In this document: positions 12,014-21,857 of the stretch, piece after piece
Layout: each line of letters begins with the position of its first letter
How positions within the stretch are numbered: position 1 is the first letter of the stretch
DNA from: Siderastrea radians
Lineage: Eukaryota > Cnidaria > Anthozoa > Scleractinia > Rhizangiidae
Assembly (NCBI GenBank): GCA_964017195.1
Contig: OZ024888.1
Coordinates: 11,851,701 to 11,915,700, forward strand
Reading direction: 5' to 3'
Length of the DNA stretch: 64,000 nt
Position numbers and translations under genes: made by a program
Notes under the pieces: generated by a model
Seen by the model: the letters and a program-made list of their open reading frames with translations, nothing else
Database searches by the model: none
What the model was told of the DNA's origin: nothing

Positions 12014-15000
12014 TTATTGCACAGTCCCCAGCGCGACACTATTTTTTTTAAGGAAAACTGGTGGAGGTTTAAGCTCGTTCTTACCTCCTCTTTTGACTGT
12101 CAGTTTGGTGGAAACGGCCTTGGTAAAGATACTATTTGCCGTCGCTGTACAAGTGTATCTCCCCGAGTCCTCTACTTTGGGATTCCAGATTTCCAGTGTT
12201 CCATCCACACTAACTTTTGATCTTCCGACAGGCAGGTCTTCGTTCTCTTTTATCCATGTGACTCCTGGCTGTGGGTCCCCTGTGGCCTGACAGTGGAGCG
12301 TAACATTCTGCGTTGTTTTCACTTGGAGCTGCGCAGGTGGTCTGACTGTAAATTGCGGAAGCTCCACAACAATAAGCTGTGTTACAGCCGAGTCATGTCC
12401 TAAGTGATTTGTTACTTTGCATTCGTACAAACAGGAATCTTCTTTCTGAGCATTTTTTATTGACAGCTGTCCATCCTTAATAACGGCTCTGTCTTGGGCA
12501 AGACTATCGCGCACTTTTGACCAGGTGTTCACTGCTGGAGGGAAGCCAGTCACATGACATACCGGTAAGGTGATGTTCTTCCCCTTTTCACCGTAAGATG
12601 GGCCAAGCGACAAAGAAACCTTTGGTTTACCTGCATTAAACAAGAAATAAATCAATGTTAGCCAAGGGAAAAATTAACATGCACCAGCAAACGTCATCCA
12701 GTGTTTAAAATGATAATAAAAAATCCGAGCTTTAGAACAAATATCAGTAGTAATGATGAAGGGCTACTAAGGTGAAATTGTAAAGTTAAAAAAAACACCA
12801 AAAAAATCCACCAGCTGATGCTTTGCCATTTCGACAAAAATGAGGGTAAAAGAAAAAATAATAAAAACAGGAAGTTTTTTTAAGGATAGGACGTAGTTAG
12901 GGCTTCAGCTTACTAACACATGTCCCTGTCAAACATGTTTAAGTTGTTGACAATACCACAGCACATTTGTTTGCAAGTTTGTATCAATTTTATATGAGCA
13001 GCGAACACCATAATGTTAAAAATAAAACCCTTTCAAAACAATTTAATGCCAGTCACATTGCTACTTCTATGTCACAAGATTACTTCTCAAAGTTCACTAA
13101 AGAAGCAACCAACTCCCGATATGTTTTAGCGATAAAATAAATATCCTTCTACTATTATTGTCACAAAGGACAACAACAAGGAAAACAACTATAATAGAAG
13201 ACAGTAGTTCAACTGTAAAAAATTCCTACTGCATAAGTTATCGGCATTGCGTATAAGTTCATCAAACTAGTGAAGTGCCTCTAGCATCCTTTTAAAAGTA
13301 AATGTCTGGATACATCAGAAGGGTGCTAACAAAAATTATCTAAGACCTGTTAAAGAGTCATGTTGAATATTAAAAAAACCAAAGCAGTTTGACAGTTTTT
13401 AGTACGGTAGAAAAATGCTGTTTGTTACGTGCGCTAATAACCTAGCACTCGTAAATATTTAGAGAAGAATTTCGTGTGACTTACTTTGCACGACAAGACT
13501 CCCAACTTCTTCCTTCCTTCCAAGAATATTTCGCGCCACGCATTTGTATTTCCCAGCATCCTCAAGTCGCACGTCTTTAATCTGCATCAGACCATCTGAC
13601 GTCACCTTAGTCCTGTTGCTAGGTAACGTTCCATTTAATCGAGACCAAGCTACTTGTGGAGCGGGATTTCCCGAAGCAGAGCACAGTAACGAAGCAGTGG
13701 TGCTTTCGTTCACAGTCAGTTGAGAAGTGGAAAGTGTTACTTTTGGTGCAGAAATGGATTCTCCTGGTTCACCTTTCACTCCCGGAATACCCGGGAGGCC
13801 AATGTCTCCTTTAATACCTTTTTCTCCTCTTATTCCAGGTGGACCCATAATTCCTTGCTTTCCACTTCTTCCAGGCTTTCCCATCATCCCTTTTGATCCT
13901 TTTCTACCTCTCCTCCCTGGAGGTCCCGGCAGTCCACGTGGGCAGGAGTTTCCACTAGCGTGACAAAATTTTTTAAAGCTTGAAGTCACAACTTCCTCCA
14001 AAACCTGTTTTAGATTTTCCGACTTATTCAAAGGAGTTTTGTTAACAACGCTCCTTGTGAATCTGTGCCGTTTAACCTGATCTTTTGCCTGATTCTCTTC
14101 AGTATGTAAGATCGCTGGTTTCTCTGAGGAAAGAACGGATCGATAAGTGCAAATAAAATTTTAGACGGTATAATCTTACCCTGCAAGCAGAGCTTTCTTG
14201 GTCTCTCTATGTCCCGGTAAGTGAATAAGTAACCTCTGCGCAAAACCGTCCGATTTCCTGTCGTGCAAGCAAAACATTCGTCACCCGCATCGTCACTTCC
14301 TGTCATTTTGCACGCGCGATGATATGTCAGCTTCAACAAAAGTTGTCAACTTCATAAAAAGACCTGCAAAAGTAGCTTCCTAAGGGTTTCTTTAAAGTGC
14401 ACCTAGCCCCTACATTTTTTTTTTCGGCTAAATAAATTATGTTATCATCTGGAACATTTCTTCGCAAAAATTTTTTGATTTGGTTAAATTCTCGATTTTC
14501 TGTGCCCTGTTAAATTCAACAAAAATTTGGTTCAAGTCCGAGTAAGAGGAACCTGGGGCGAGCCGTGGTCGTGACGTCAGATCAAGAACACAGAATTCCA
14601 CGCCGCTTAGTTTTTAGCTGTGTTTCTCTGAGTTTATTTGTTGATAGAAGCCTTCTGACCTTCTAGCTAATTCGAACAAAGTCATAGTATAACTAAAATT
14701 CCAATGTTGTAATCCAAAGCAGATACTGAGACGAGCTACGCGGATTCTGCTGATTTGTAGATGAATTTTAGCTCTGAATACGAGATAAATGCGGAACACG
14801 AAGTCGACAGTACACCGACAAATGATGAAGAAAGTGCCATCCTGGCCATATCTGCAAATAACCCGCTAACCAACGAAGAATGAATCGCTCAATGCAAAAA
14901 GGAAATAAAGGCAAACTAAGAAATGGAACAGCAAATAAAACAACGATTCGCCTTGGAGGACCGTGAAGAAGTCGGAATGATGAGCTTCGCCCGTGAGTGT

Positions 15001-18000
15001 TTACATTTTATTTCGCACTTTAATACGTCTTGTGCATTTCTGTAACCAGCATTAACAGTAACAACAATTTATAACACTAGTGAATCATGAAGGCAATTGA
15101 CGAGAATTATAAGCACGAGAGATTGTTAGTATTGGTTGAACTGAGATGATCTTTAATACCAATAGTTTTTCTTGCTTCAACGTGCGAGCAGTTTCCTCAG
15201 ATCCTACGCGCGAGCGGAAATGTACAAATTATGTAAATCAACCAGCCCTCGCCTCTTGACTCGCGACTCGAGGCTTCGCCACTCATCGCTCGCACTTCGA
15301 TCTTCTTGCGGCCTTTTTTCGAACAAAGAAATGGTAATAAAAGAAGAAAGAGACTGCTTGCAGTCTACTTCAACGGAGGATATGAACAAGGGATCCCTGC
15401 ACAGTAATGTTTTGTTATGCTCGAGTGATTTAAAATGACTCAAGATAAAATTCTTATGGCGAGGGATAGCGAGGCACGTTCATAGACTAGAATCAGAAAT
15501 AATGGCAATGGTTTGTTATTGTGAAGAAAGCGCGTTCGGTTTCGCTGAAGGAGGACTTTCTATAAATACGATATTTAACTTTAAACCCTAGGCTGTTTTG
15601 GCCACCCCTGTCGCGTACAACAAATTTGAAAGCGTATCAAAGCGTGCGCTCTTTTTGATGACATTCACAGCATGCGTAAGCGTTAAACTGTGTGACAGCC
15701 GGTTGGAAGCCAGTATTTTTTAATACATTCGTCCAAAATCCTGGACGGCGGCAAATCAAAGAATCGGACTGTTTTGCGCAGAGGTAAGTTGTCCGCCTGC
15801 CGGAACATAGGCCGGCCAAGAAACCTCTGCTAGCAGGGTAGTATGATCTTTTAGATTCGAATGAAAACAATAAGTGTATAAAGGTTGTTGTTGTTAGGGT
15901 AGGACTACTCACAGATGAGTTTTTTTTTTTCTCCCTTACTTTGATTATTAGACTAGTACACTAGAAAACCGTAACACAACCCCGGAAGTTGCAGTTGCAT
16001 TGTAACACATTTGGTTACTAAAATTGAGAATAATTATCCATTGTCTTTCATCAATAGCTGCGAGAGAGCGTTATCAGACCCACCAACAACCACGATCACT
16101 TGTAATGGCTTTTTACTAATACCTTACGCGCGAGGCCTTTCAGAAAGAATTGGCCGTGTTCTGAGACAACTACAGGTCAAAGTCGCCTACAAGCCACAAA
16201 TCACCATCAACAGCTTCTTTCCACGCCCGAAAGAGCAAAAGGATGCAGACCGGCCTCAATCGGGCATAGTATACGAAAACAATCATCAGATGGACTTCAG
16301 CGATGTAAAAGTTGTTGGACACGAAGTGAATTTTCAAGAGCGACTTTTCCTAGAAGCCTGGTTGTCCACTAAAGATCAGTATGCAGGGAACGACCACATC
16401 GCCATTCCAGAGGTCTACAAATCTCTGGCTCGTGCTTAAGTCCCGCGACACGTTTGAAACATTACGCGCAACTTGTTAACAACTTTCTAGCACGCGCATG
16501 CACGTGCCATAATTTTAAATCACGCGTAATAACAATTCCCCCGAAATAAAATTTAACATACGATTTTTGTCAAACTTTCTCAAGTTGTTATCTATCGTGC
16601 AATGTTTTGAAATATAAAATAAAAAGAATAGGTCCCCATGTCCGTTTACGAGATATCATCGTCTCAAGTTACCCCATAATTCCATACAATTTCGCCTAAC
16701 AAACACATGTTTATTTGATCAGTTTACGCTACTTTTCGTAGGAACAGGAACCACATAATTAAAGCAAATCTTGAAACAATGTACTAGATGTCAAATATCG
16801 ATAACAAGGAACAATTTACTAGATGTTTTATGGCAGGTGCTCGAAGCATCAGACGAAATTGACTTAAAACCTTCCTCACGTGCGTGTTCTCGAGGTCGTG
16901 ATTTCATCTCCGTGAGTAACGCGTTTGTAGTAATAGTTTTTTTTCGAACATGTGTTTTTTTTCTAACTCTATGAACAAAAAGAGGATGATTGGTAGGTCA
17001 AAAATATGTGGAAAAAAGATAGGTCACCATGCTTGTTTAAGAGTAAATAGCTTTTCTTTTCTCTGGTGAGCTTAGCCTCATAGGAAACCTACTACTCTAC
17101 GGACGTGCGCGCGCTGTGAGTGGGCGCTACTGACGCAACAAATCGTGCACAGTAAGGATGCGCAATGCAATGCAGGGCAATGACCATAAGCATTAGCCGA
17201 AACGTCTTTTAGCAAGTTTAAAAAATCAAGTCAGTGTCAAACCCCTTTCACCACCACATTTGGTTTCAATTGACAGGTAAAAATAAACACAACTAGGATA
17301 GTCGAAGCACACTAAGTTTGACAAATTAGTCTTGCAGAAATTAAAACAGAAAATAAGATCGCCAGTGGCGGGAAGGAACATGTACAGTTCTCAACAACAC
17401 TTTGCTTTACGCTGGATAACACTAAATAATGCATAGACTGACAACCACGCGACCCTCATACAGTAATACAGAAATAGAACATTCTCAAAATACAGCGGAA
17501 TTATATTTTCACGCTTCATCAAGAGATACTGGGGGGGGGGCTCACCTTGATATTTTAAGGAGGAGATGGGGGGTAGTGAAAAACTCGAGTCACTTTAAAA
17601 GCCCTTTTCATACTAAAATGCATTATTTGTCATAGTTCCATCTCTACTTTTCAAGAAAAATAACAGAAATTTGTATCCTTTAAGCATTTTAGACATCGCT
17701 TTTCAAAATTACACTGTTCCTGTGTAACCAGAGGCAGCCCAGACGCGTCGTATGTGGAGTTCATTTAAAAATAGAAAAGGGTGAAAATATATGTAATAGC
17801 ACGAAATAAGTCTTGTTTTCTTACTTATTGTGTCCTGTTTAATTAATTTCCGGTCAATCTTGCACCGTTCTCTTACGCAATCGCTTAATAGCGTCGCTGC
17901 TTATATGAGCCGTTAAGCCTAAGGTTTGCAGAGATTTATAACGGACTAACCTGTGATAAAAGAATCGAGATATCTTGAAATAAAGCCTGCCTACCTTGAG

Positions 18001-18599
18001 CTCAATGCTCCCCTGTTCGTCCTGGCTGGTTTAAATGACATTTTGAGGTTTTTTTCTTCGATTGAAAAAATTTATCATGCGCTATAAACTAAAACTTACC
18101 CGTATGGTGACCAAAGTAACGAAAAACCTTCCTGCCTTAATTTTAGACAAGCATGCAAAACATAGCTTATTTGAAAGCTCCAACTGTTCAAACTGAAGTT
18201 AGTACTTGCTTTTATCCGTCCCCCCCCCCCCCCCACCCGCCCGACCTACTGGAGCCAGTTCATCTCCAAATGTAGTCTTGAAAAGTGTAGTGCCATTTGC
18301 ATTCAGTGTTTTACCGGTCTAGCCGGCAAAACTTTATTAAATGAAAAATACAAACACAATTGACTGAGGAGAGGCTCGAGTTTGAATGGTAACAAATCTG
18401 AAAATGATTTACCTTTAATTAAAGTGTCCGCCATTCCCTGTTTCCTGTGAGAAATGACTTCCTCGACAGCTATCAACCTTTCTTCGTGATCATAAAATTT
18501 CACCTCGATTCTGATGAATCCAGCAGAGTAAAGAAGCAAACATAATAAAGACAACACTGTGCCGGGGCACACTGATGAACAGTGGCTTTTAGAAGACAT
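12014..18599 (-). CDS. Gene B: type II membrane collagen-immunoglobulin protein
   Basis: Three exons join in consistent phase 1: 18599-18413, 14123-13485 and 12630-12085 (or to the stop at 12014 if the last donor is not used, giving 480 residues). The protein has a short cytoplasmic N terminus, one hydrophobic signal-anchor (about residues 12-29), a stalk with an RHRFTR site of furin type, about 20 Gly-X-Y triplets, and three Ig domains with Cys-Trp-(DxGxYxC) signatures. The order membrane anchor, RxxR, collagen is that of gliomedin/colmedin-type membrane collagens, which are shed and trimerise; the Ig domains would be adhesive. The start MSSKSH is chosen because the paralogous exon at 49.8 kb keeps it. 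The strong donor at 12084 leaves open further exons toward lower coordinates, which I could not find. Confidence 0.8.
12085..12630 (-). CDS. Gene B exon 3: Ig domains 2 and 3
   Basis: After the acceptor TTTAATGCAG, phase 1 gives SKPKVSLSLGPSYGEKG. Ig 2 carries LPVCHVTGFPPAVNTW and DSCLYECKVTN. Ig 3 carries VTLHCQATGDPQPGVTW and DSGRYTCTATAN, the classical Cys-Trp-DxGxYxC signature. The exon ends in phase 1 at GGAG|GTAAGA, a strong donor. If that donor is ignored the frame continues 24 codons to a stop at 12014-12016 inside a repeat element. Confidence 0.85.
12631..13484 (-). other. Gene B intron 2
   Basis: AT-rich intron between the collagen/Ig1 exon and the Ig2-3 exon. Nothing else seen in it. 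Confidence 0.7.
13485..14123 (-). CDS. Gene B exon 2: stalk, RxxR site, collagen helix, Ig domain 1
   Basis: The acceptor TTCTTTCCTCAG precedes the exon, and phase 1 joins it to exon 1 (GAG AAA CCA). Residues run EKPAILHTEENQ, a basic KRHRFTRS site, a helix-like stalk (NLKQVLEEVVTSSFKKF), Cys, about 20 uninterrupted Gly-X-Y repeats from GLPGPPGRRG to GVKGEPGES, and then an I-set-like Ig domain (SLLCSASGNPAPQVAW and DAGKYKCVARN). The exon is 639 nt and ends in phase 1 at CAAA|GTAAGT. Confidence 0.85.
14761..14883 (+). pseudogene. Possible fragment of a repeat-associated ORF
   Basis: Opens at ATG with MNFSSEYEINAEHEVDS and continues TNDEESAILAISANNPLTNEE to a TGA; the frame beyond reads IAQCKKEIK. 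The acidic stretch and NPLTNEE look like the N terminus of a multi-copy anthozoan ORF that I half-recognise (proteins with a KCGNC zinc-binding segment), but the diagnostic segment is absent. Low certainty. Confidence 0.25.
16011..16437 (+). pseudogene. Penelope-like element relic, GIY-YIG region with internal deletion
   Basis: The frame gives RGLSERIGRVLRQLQVKVAY, RPKEQKDADRPQSGIVY and then VVGHEVNFQERLFLEAWLS. This matches the C-terminal part of Penelope-like retroelement ORFs, where the linker is followed by a GIY-YIG endonuclease. GIVY (the GIY half) is present, but it runs straight into ENNHQMDFSDVKVV: the segment with the YxGxT and Arg residues is missing without loss of frame. The element therefore cannot encode an active endonuclease. 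No reverse transcriptase part is visible upstream. Confidence 0.7.
18413..18599 (-). CDS. Gene B exon 1: cytoplasmic tail, signal-anchor, start of stalk
   Basis: Starts MSSKSHCSSVC and continues with the hydrophobic run TVLSLLCLLLYSAGF, then a charged, coiled-coil-like stretch (IEVKFYDHEERLIAVEEVIS). It ends in phase 1 at AAAG|GTAAAT. An in-frame Met lies 17 codons upstream (18650), but the copy at 49.8 kb supports the internal start. Confidence 0.75.
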
Positions 18600-19772
18600 T
18601 TTGTATGCGTAATGATCGAACGTGCTCGGGATTTGTACTCGTTGTGACACGTTTGTAACTCTGCACTGGTTACACGTGATAGTCCATCAGACAAACAGGA
18701 TGAAGAGACGCTGATGGGAATAGGAAATAGATTGACCTGGGTCAGTGTATTATTGATCTCAGCAAACAGGAAATAGTTTGACCTGGGTGAGAGTATTATC
18801 GAGCTCAATATTCAGAGAGCAGAAATAAGTATATCTGGGCTGTAATGGGGGGGGGGGGGAGGATTAGTTGATGACATTGTTCATCGATATCCCCACGGGA
18901 TTAATAGTCTTCTTCCATACCCACCCATGCTACTATTTAAAGGGTTTCATTTTCGTGGCGACCATTTTAAAAATTAAAAAGAAGAGCAAACATGGCGCAG
19001 AATTCAGTTCCAGTTGTATTGAAATCCCATTGTCTACTGACCTCCATGAAAAAATGTTTATATAATGTTTTGGAGGAACACAAAGACAAGAATTCCACTG
19101 ACGAAATTTAGGAGGTATATGCCTAGCTGTACTGGAGTGCCGTCATTTTTTAAAAGTATTTTTCTTTACGTTCTCCCGAAAGAAATTTTACAGACTAACG
19201 TCAGAAAAACTTCAAAATGTGACTATACTTGCTTCTCAGTATAGCCAGATCCTTCAGATGTTACCGGTATAGTGCTAGGTCAGATATCTTGAGTTCGCAA
19301 GGTGTGAATTCTCCGAAAACAAACTTTAAGGAAATTATCTAACGTTTGATTCTCACACAAAGACTATATTGGCGTCAGTTAAGTTTACCATACTTTCAAA
19401 ATGGCCTCACATTTGTAACCTCAATTTTTTGCCCCTTTACCCAATCCTTTGCGTCTACTAACTCCTCCAATAAAAAAAATTGAAGGCTGGCACGTTTTCT
19501 TGGATCGAAAGCCTGTAGACTGTGATCTGTGAAAGGGGGTAGGGAGAGAGATAAAGTTGCGTGGTTTTTTTGTACGTACTTGTTGTAACGCTGTGTAAGA
19601 ACAACTCTTCTCAAAATGCAAGATTTCAAGCCATAATTTCTCCATAATTTAGTGGTTACATTATTGACCGGAAGCAACCTCTGAAGATGCTCGTGGGGCA
19701 ATGTGGATGAAATGGACTTGAACCTTAATTTTAAAAAGACAAAGCACACTTGATCAGTATCACTCAATTTTG
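18600..19772. other. Upstream region of gene B and intergenic DNA
   Basis: The first 160 bp upstream of the gene B start are also found upstream of the copy at 49.8 kb, so they probably include the promoter. A direct repeat of about 55 bp (TTGACCTGGGTSAGWGTATTAT) lies at 18733-18812. A G-run follows at 18847-18859. No TATA box or initiator can be assigned with confidence. Confidence 0.45.
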
Positions 19773-19776
19773 TTAA

Positions 19777-20364
19777 CCCTCGGGCGTACAAGGGGGGATG
19801 GATGCCACACCCCTTTAAGGTTTTTCTTGAATTTTCCAAGACGAATTGTTATACAGACCTGCCGTTTTCAGCAGCTGTGCGCCTATCCCTTAGACACATT
19901 TTGACACAAGCTTAGTGAAAATCAGTTGCTATAGTAACGAGATATGACGTCATAAGTAGCAGGTGGTCTAGCCATTTTTGAAGAAAAATTCGTGTTTTCT
20001 ACCCTTTTTAGGTAAAAAAGCAAAACAATGTCAACAAAAAGCAGTAAAATGTTTAGTTATGTTATATTCTACATGTCCCTCATCAAAAATTTCCAATTTT
20101 TAACGTTTTTGACAATTCTTAATTTCCGGTAAAATCCAAGATGGCGCCCAAAATGGCGGCCGTCTTGAATGACGTCACAGGCCCCAGCAGCGCGCCAACC
20201 CATAATATGTACCTCATCTTGTAGAGCACATCACAGGCTTCAGCTACTAAAGGTGAAATCTCTTCAAAAAATTGTAACATAACGAAAACCCAAGGGGGTC
20301 CATCAACCCCCCCGCCCCCCGTTTTTCCACGGTGGGGGTGTGACTTTGCTTGTACGTCCGAGGG
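19777..20364. mobile_element. TTAA-flanked MITE (588 bp, piggyBac-like ends)
   Basis: Flanked on both sides by TTAA (19773-19776 and 20365-20368). Ends are CCCTCGGGCGTACAAG and its inverted copy CTTGTACGTCCGAGGG, 16 bp with one mismatch. A TTAA target and CCC ends are the signature of piggyBac-type elements. Short frames inside, including the minus frame reaching 19396, carry no transposase. Confidence 0.85.
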
Positions 20365-20465
20365 TTAATTTTCCTTTGAATGTGTATATGAAAATCATAT
20401 ATTTACATTCATTGATTCATCTCTCACGCTTTACTACGAGCTAGCAAATGAGCAGCTCCCGGCAG

Positions 20466-20605
20466 TTGGCTTGCTAGCTCAGTTGATAGAACACTGCTCC
20501 GGTAATCGCAGGGTAATGGGTTCGATTCCCGTACAAGCCTGAATATTTTCAGGTTTCCTTCTTCGCAACGAACATAACTGCGAGGATCTTTCACATCTTA
20601 ACTTT
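20466..20605 (+). mobile_element. tRNA-derived SINE
   Basis: The head is tRNA-like: GGCTTGC at the 5' end pairs with ACAAGCC at 20532-20538, a box-A-like TAGCTCAGTTGATAG lies at 20473, and a box-B-like GGTTCGATTCCC at 20519. The anticodon arm is distorted (CTGC/GCAG stem with a CCGGTAA loop), so a functional tRNA is unlikely. The tail GAATATTTTCAGGTTTCC with CATAACTGCGAGGATC is the kind of sequence that follows tRNA heads in anthozoan SINEs. Confidence 0.7.
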
Positions 20606-20860
20606 CCTTTATAGCTAAAGCTTAAACTTGCTACACGAAATTCTCACGACAAAACCAATCAGTACCATTTCAGGTGTTTTTGTCTATGAAAACGGCTTAT
20701 TAAATGATCATTATTCAAGAGTTGTTGTCAACGTAATCGACAACTACGCAGTTTTATGATCTCTGAAGTCGACGCCATATTTTGCAGTTTAGTTAAAATC
20801 ACCTGAAAAAGGCACGAGAGTTCGATTAGTTGAATGCAAACAACTTTTTTCGATAAATGC

Positions 20861-21848
20861 TAGCCTGTTCCAGGCGTTCAGATAGTAAGCGCGAGCGAAA
20901 AAGCAAGCGAGCGAAAGGGCGGGAAAAAACGAGGGGAGACTGGGGAAGAGGACGAGAGAACGCCTGCGAAATTAATTTTAAAAAGCTCGTGACGGTATAC
21001 CAGAATCTGGTATACCCTCTGATTGGCCAAATTTGACACCTCCTGTCAACACCAGAGGGTTGTTGACGCAGACAAGAAATGCGATATGGCGTGCCCGTGC
21101 GAAGGTCATCCTCCATCGAGTCACGCAAGGTTGAATAACTGCACGGCAAGCGCTTGACGATTTCTCAAATGTGGATACTCTACAAATGGAATAAAAAGAT
21201 TGTCTTCAAAACGTGTTTCTGGGAAGAGGTCTCATCACCATTCTTCCAACAGGATTGGAAATAGCTTGATCTTTCAACTTTTTTCCAAAGTTAATCAACG
21301 CATTGCAAAGAAACGCTGTTTCTAAGATAATTGTGGTCACTCAGCTTGTCGCAATCGTGAAAGACCAAGAAGAACAGATTCAAAGCAACGGAATTAGAGC
21401 GCTGGTTATCGGAGTAGACGAAGAAGAAGACGAAGAAGGAGCAGGAAAAATGGATCGGCTAGATTGTTTATGAAAGTCCTGAAAGCCTGCTGTCTAGTAG
21501 TGGAGATGACATTTGCGTTTCCGTATCGCGGAAAATTTTGAATTGCAATGTTCATTCGACATAGTCAGATTTCTTAAAGCATCATCTACTTTTCCCAACG
21601 CTTCAAACTCGGGTGAAACCTATTTTGGTGAGCACAATTACATAACTTTCTTGTTTACATTGACCTGACCCAGGGCTCATGTTTCTCTGCCGCTGTCGGC
21701 GGTCTTAAGTGGGCGGCATGGGCTTTTTAAAATTAATTTCACAGGCGTTCCCTCGTCCTCTTCCCCAGTCTCCCCTCGTTTTTTCCCGCTCTTTCGCTCG
21801 CTTTATTTTTCGCGCGCGCTCCACTATCTGAACGCCTGGAACAGGCTA
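20861..21848. mobile_element. Non-autonomous Mutator-type (MULE) element, 988 bp
   Basis: The terminal inverted repeats are about 127 bp long and very similar: TAGCCTGTTCCAGGCGTTC at 20861 and its complement ending at 21848, both running through the GAGGGGAGACTGGGGAAGAG block. A perfect 9-bp direct duplication GATAAATGC flanks it (20852-20860 and 21849-21857). Long TIRs plus a 9-bp duplication fit Mutator-like elements. No transposase frame is present; frames such as 20826-21149 and 21739-21942 are translations of the TIRs. Confidence 0.88.
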
Positions 21849-21857
21849 GATAAATGC

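Larger units (their letters stand above)
10556..12028. mobile_element. 1.47 kb element with inverted ends and internal ORFs
   Basis: The left end GGGACTGTGCGATAATTAT and the complement of the right end (GGGACTGTGCAATAATTTTC) match closely for about 18 bp, and both continue into G-rich tracts. This suggests terminal inverted repeats of a DNA element. Inside are two + frames (10908-11390 and 11416-11613) and an AT-rich stretch with repeated TATAGTAGTGTTA. The right end lies 57 bp from the gene B exon 3 donor, so the element sits in the intron or 3' end of that gene. The superfamily is not known to me. Confidence 0.5.
14124..18412 (-). other. Gene B intron 1 with repeat relics
   Basis: The 4.3 kb intron separates the anchor exon from the collagen exon. 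It holds a short frame at 14761-14883, a repeat-like segment near 15180-15385 (ACGCGCGAGCGGAAATG to GACTGCTTGCAGTC, related to 47360-47445), a Penelope-type relic at 16011-16437, and a C-run near 18219-18234. No missing exon was found; exon 1 and exon 2 phases already match. Confidence 0.6.

Noticed and set aside
13727..13963. 78-codon + frame rich in Pro and Gly
   Set aside because: Antisense of the gene B collagen repeat; Gly-X-Y complements read as Pro-rich.
19396..19839. 147-codon minus-strand frame
   Set aside because: It runs into the left end of the TTAA MITE and has no domain; a chance frame.
20466..20540. Functional tRNA gene
   Set aside because: The anticodon arm does not fold properly, one acceptor pair mismatches, and a SINE-like tail follows.
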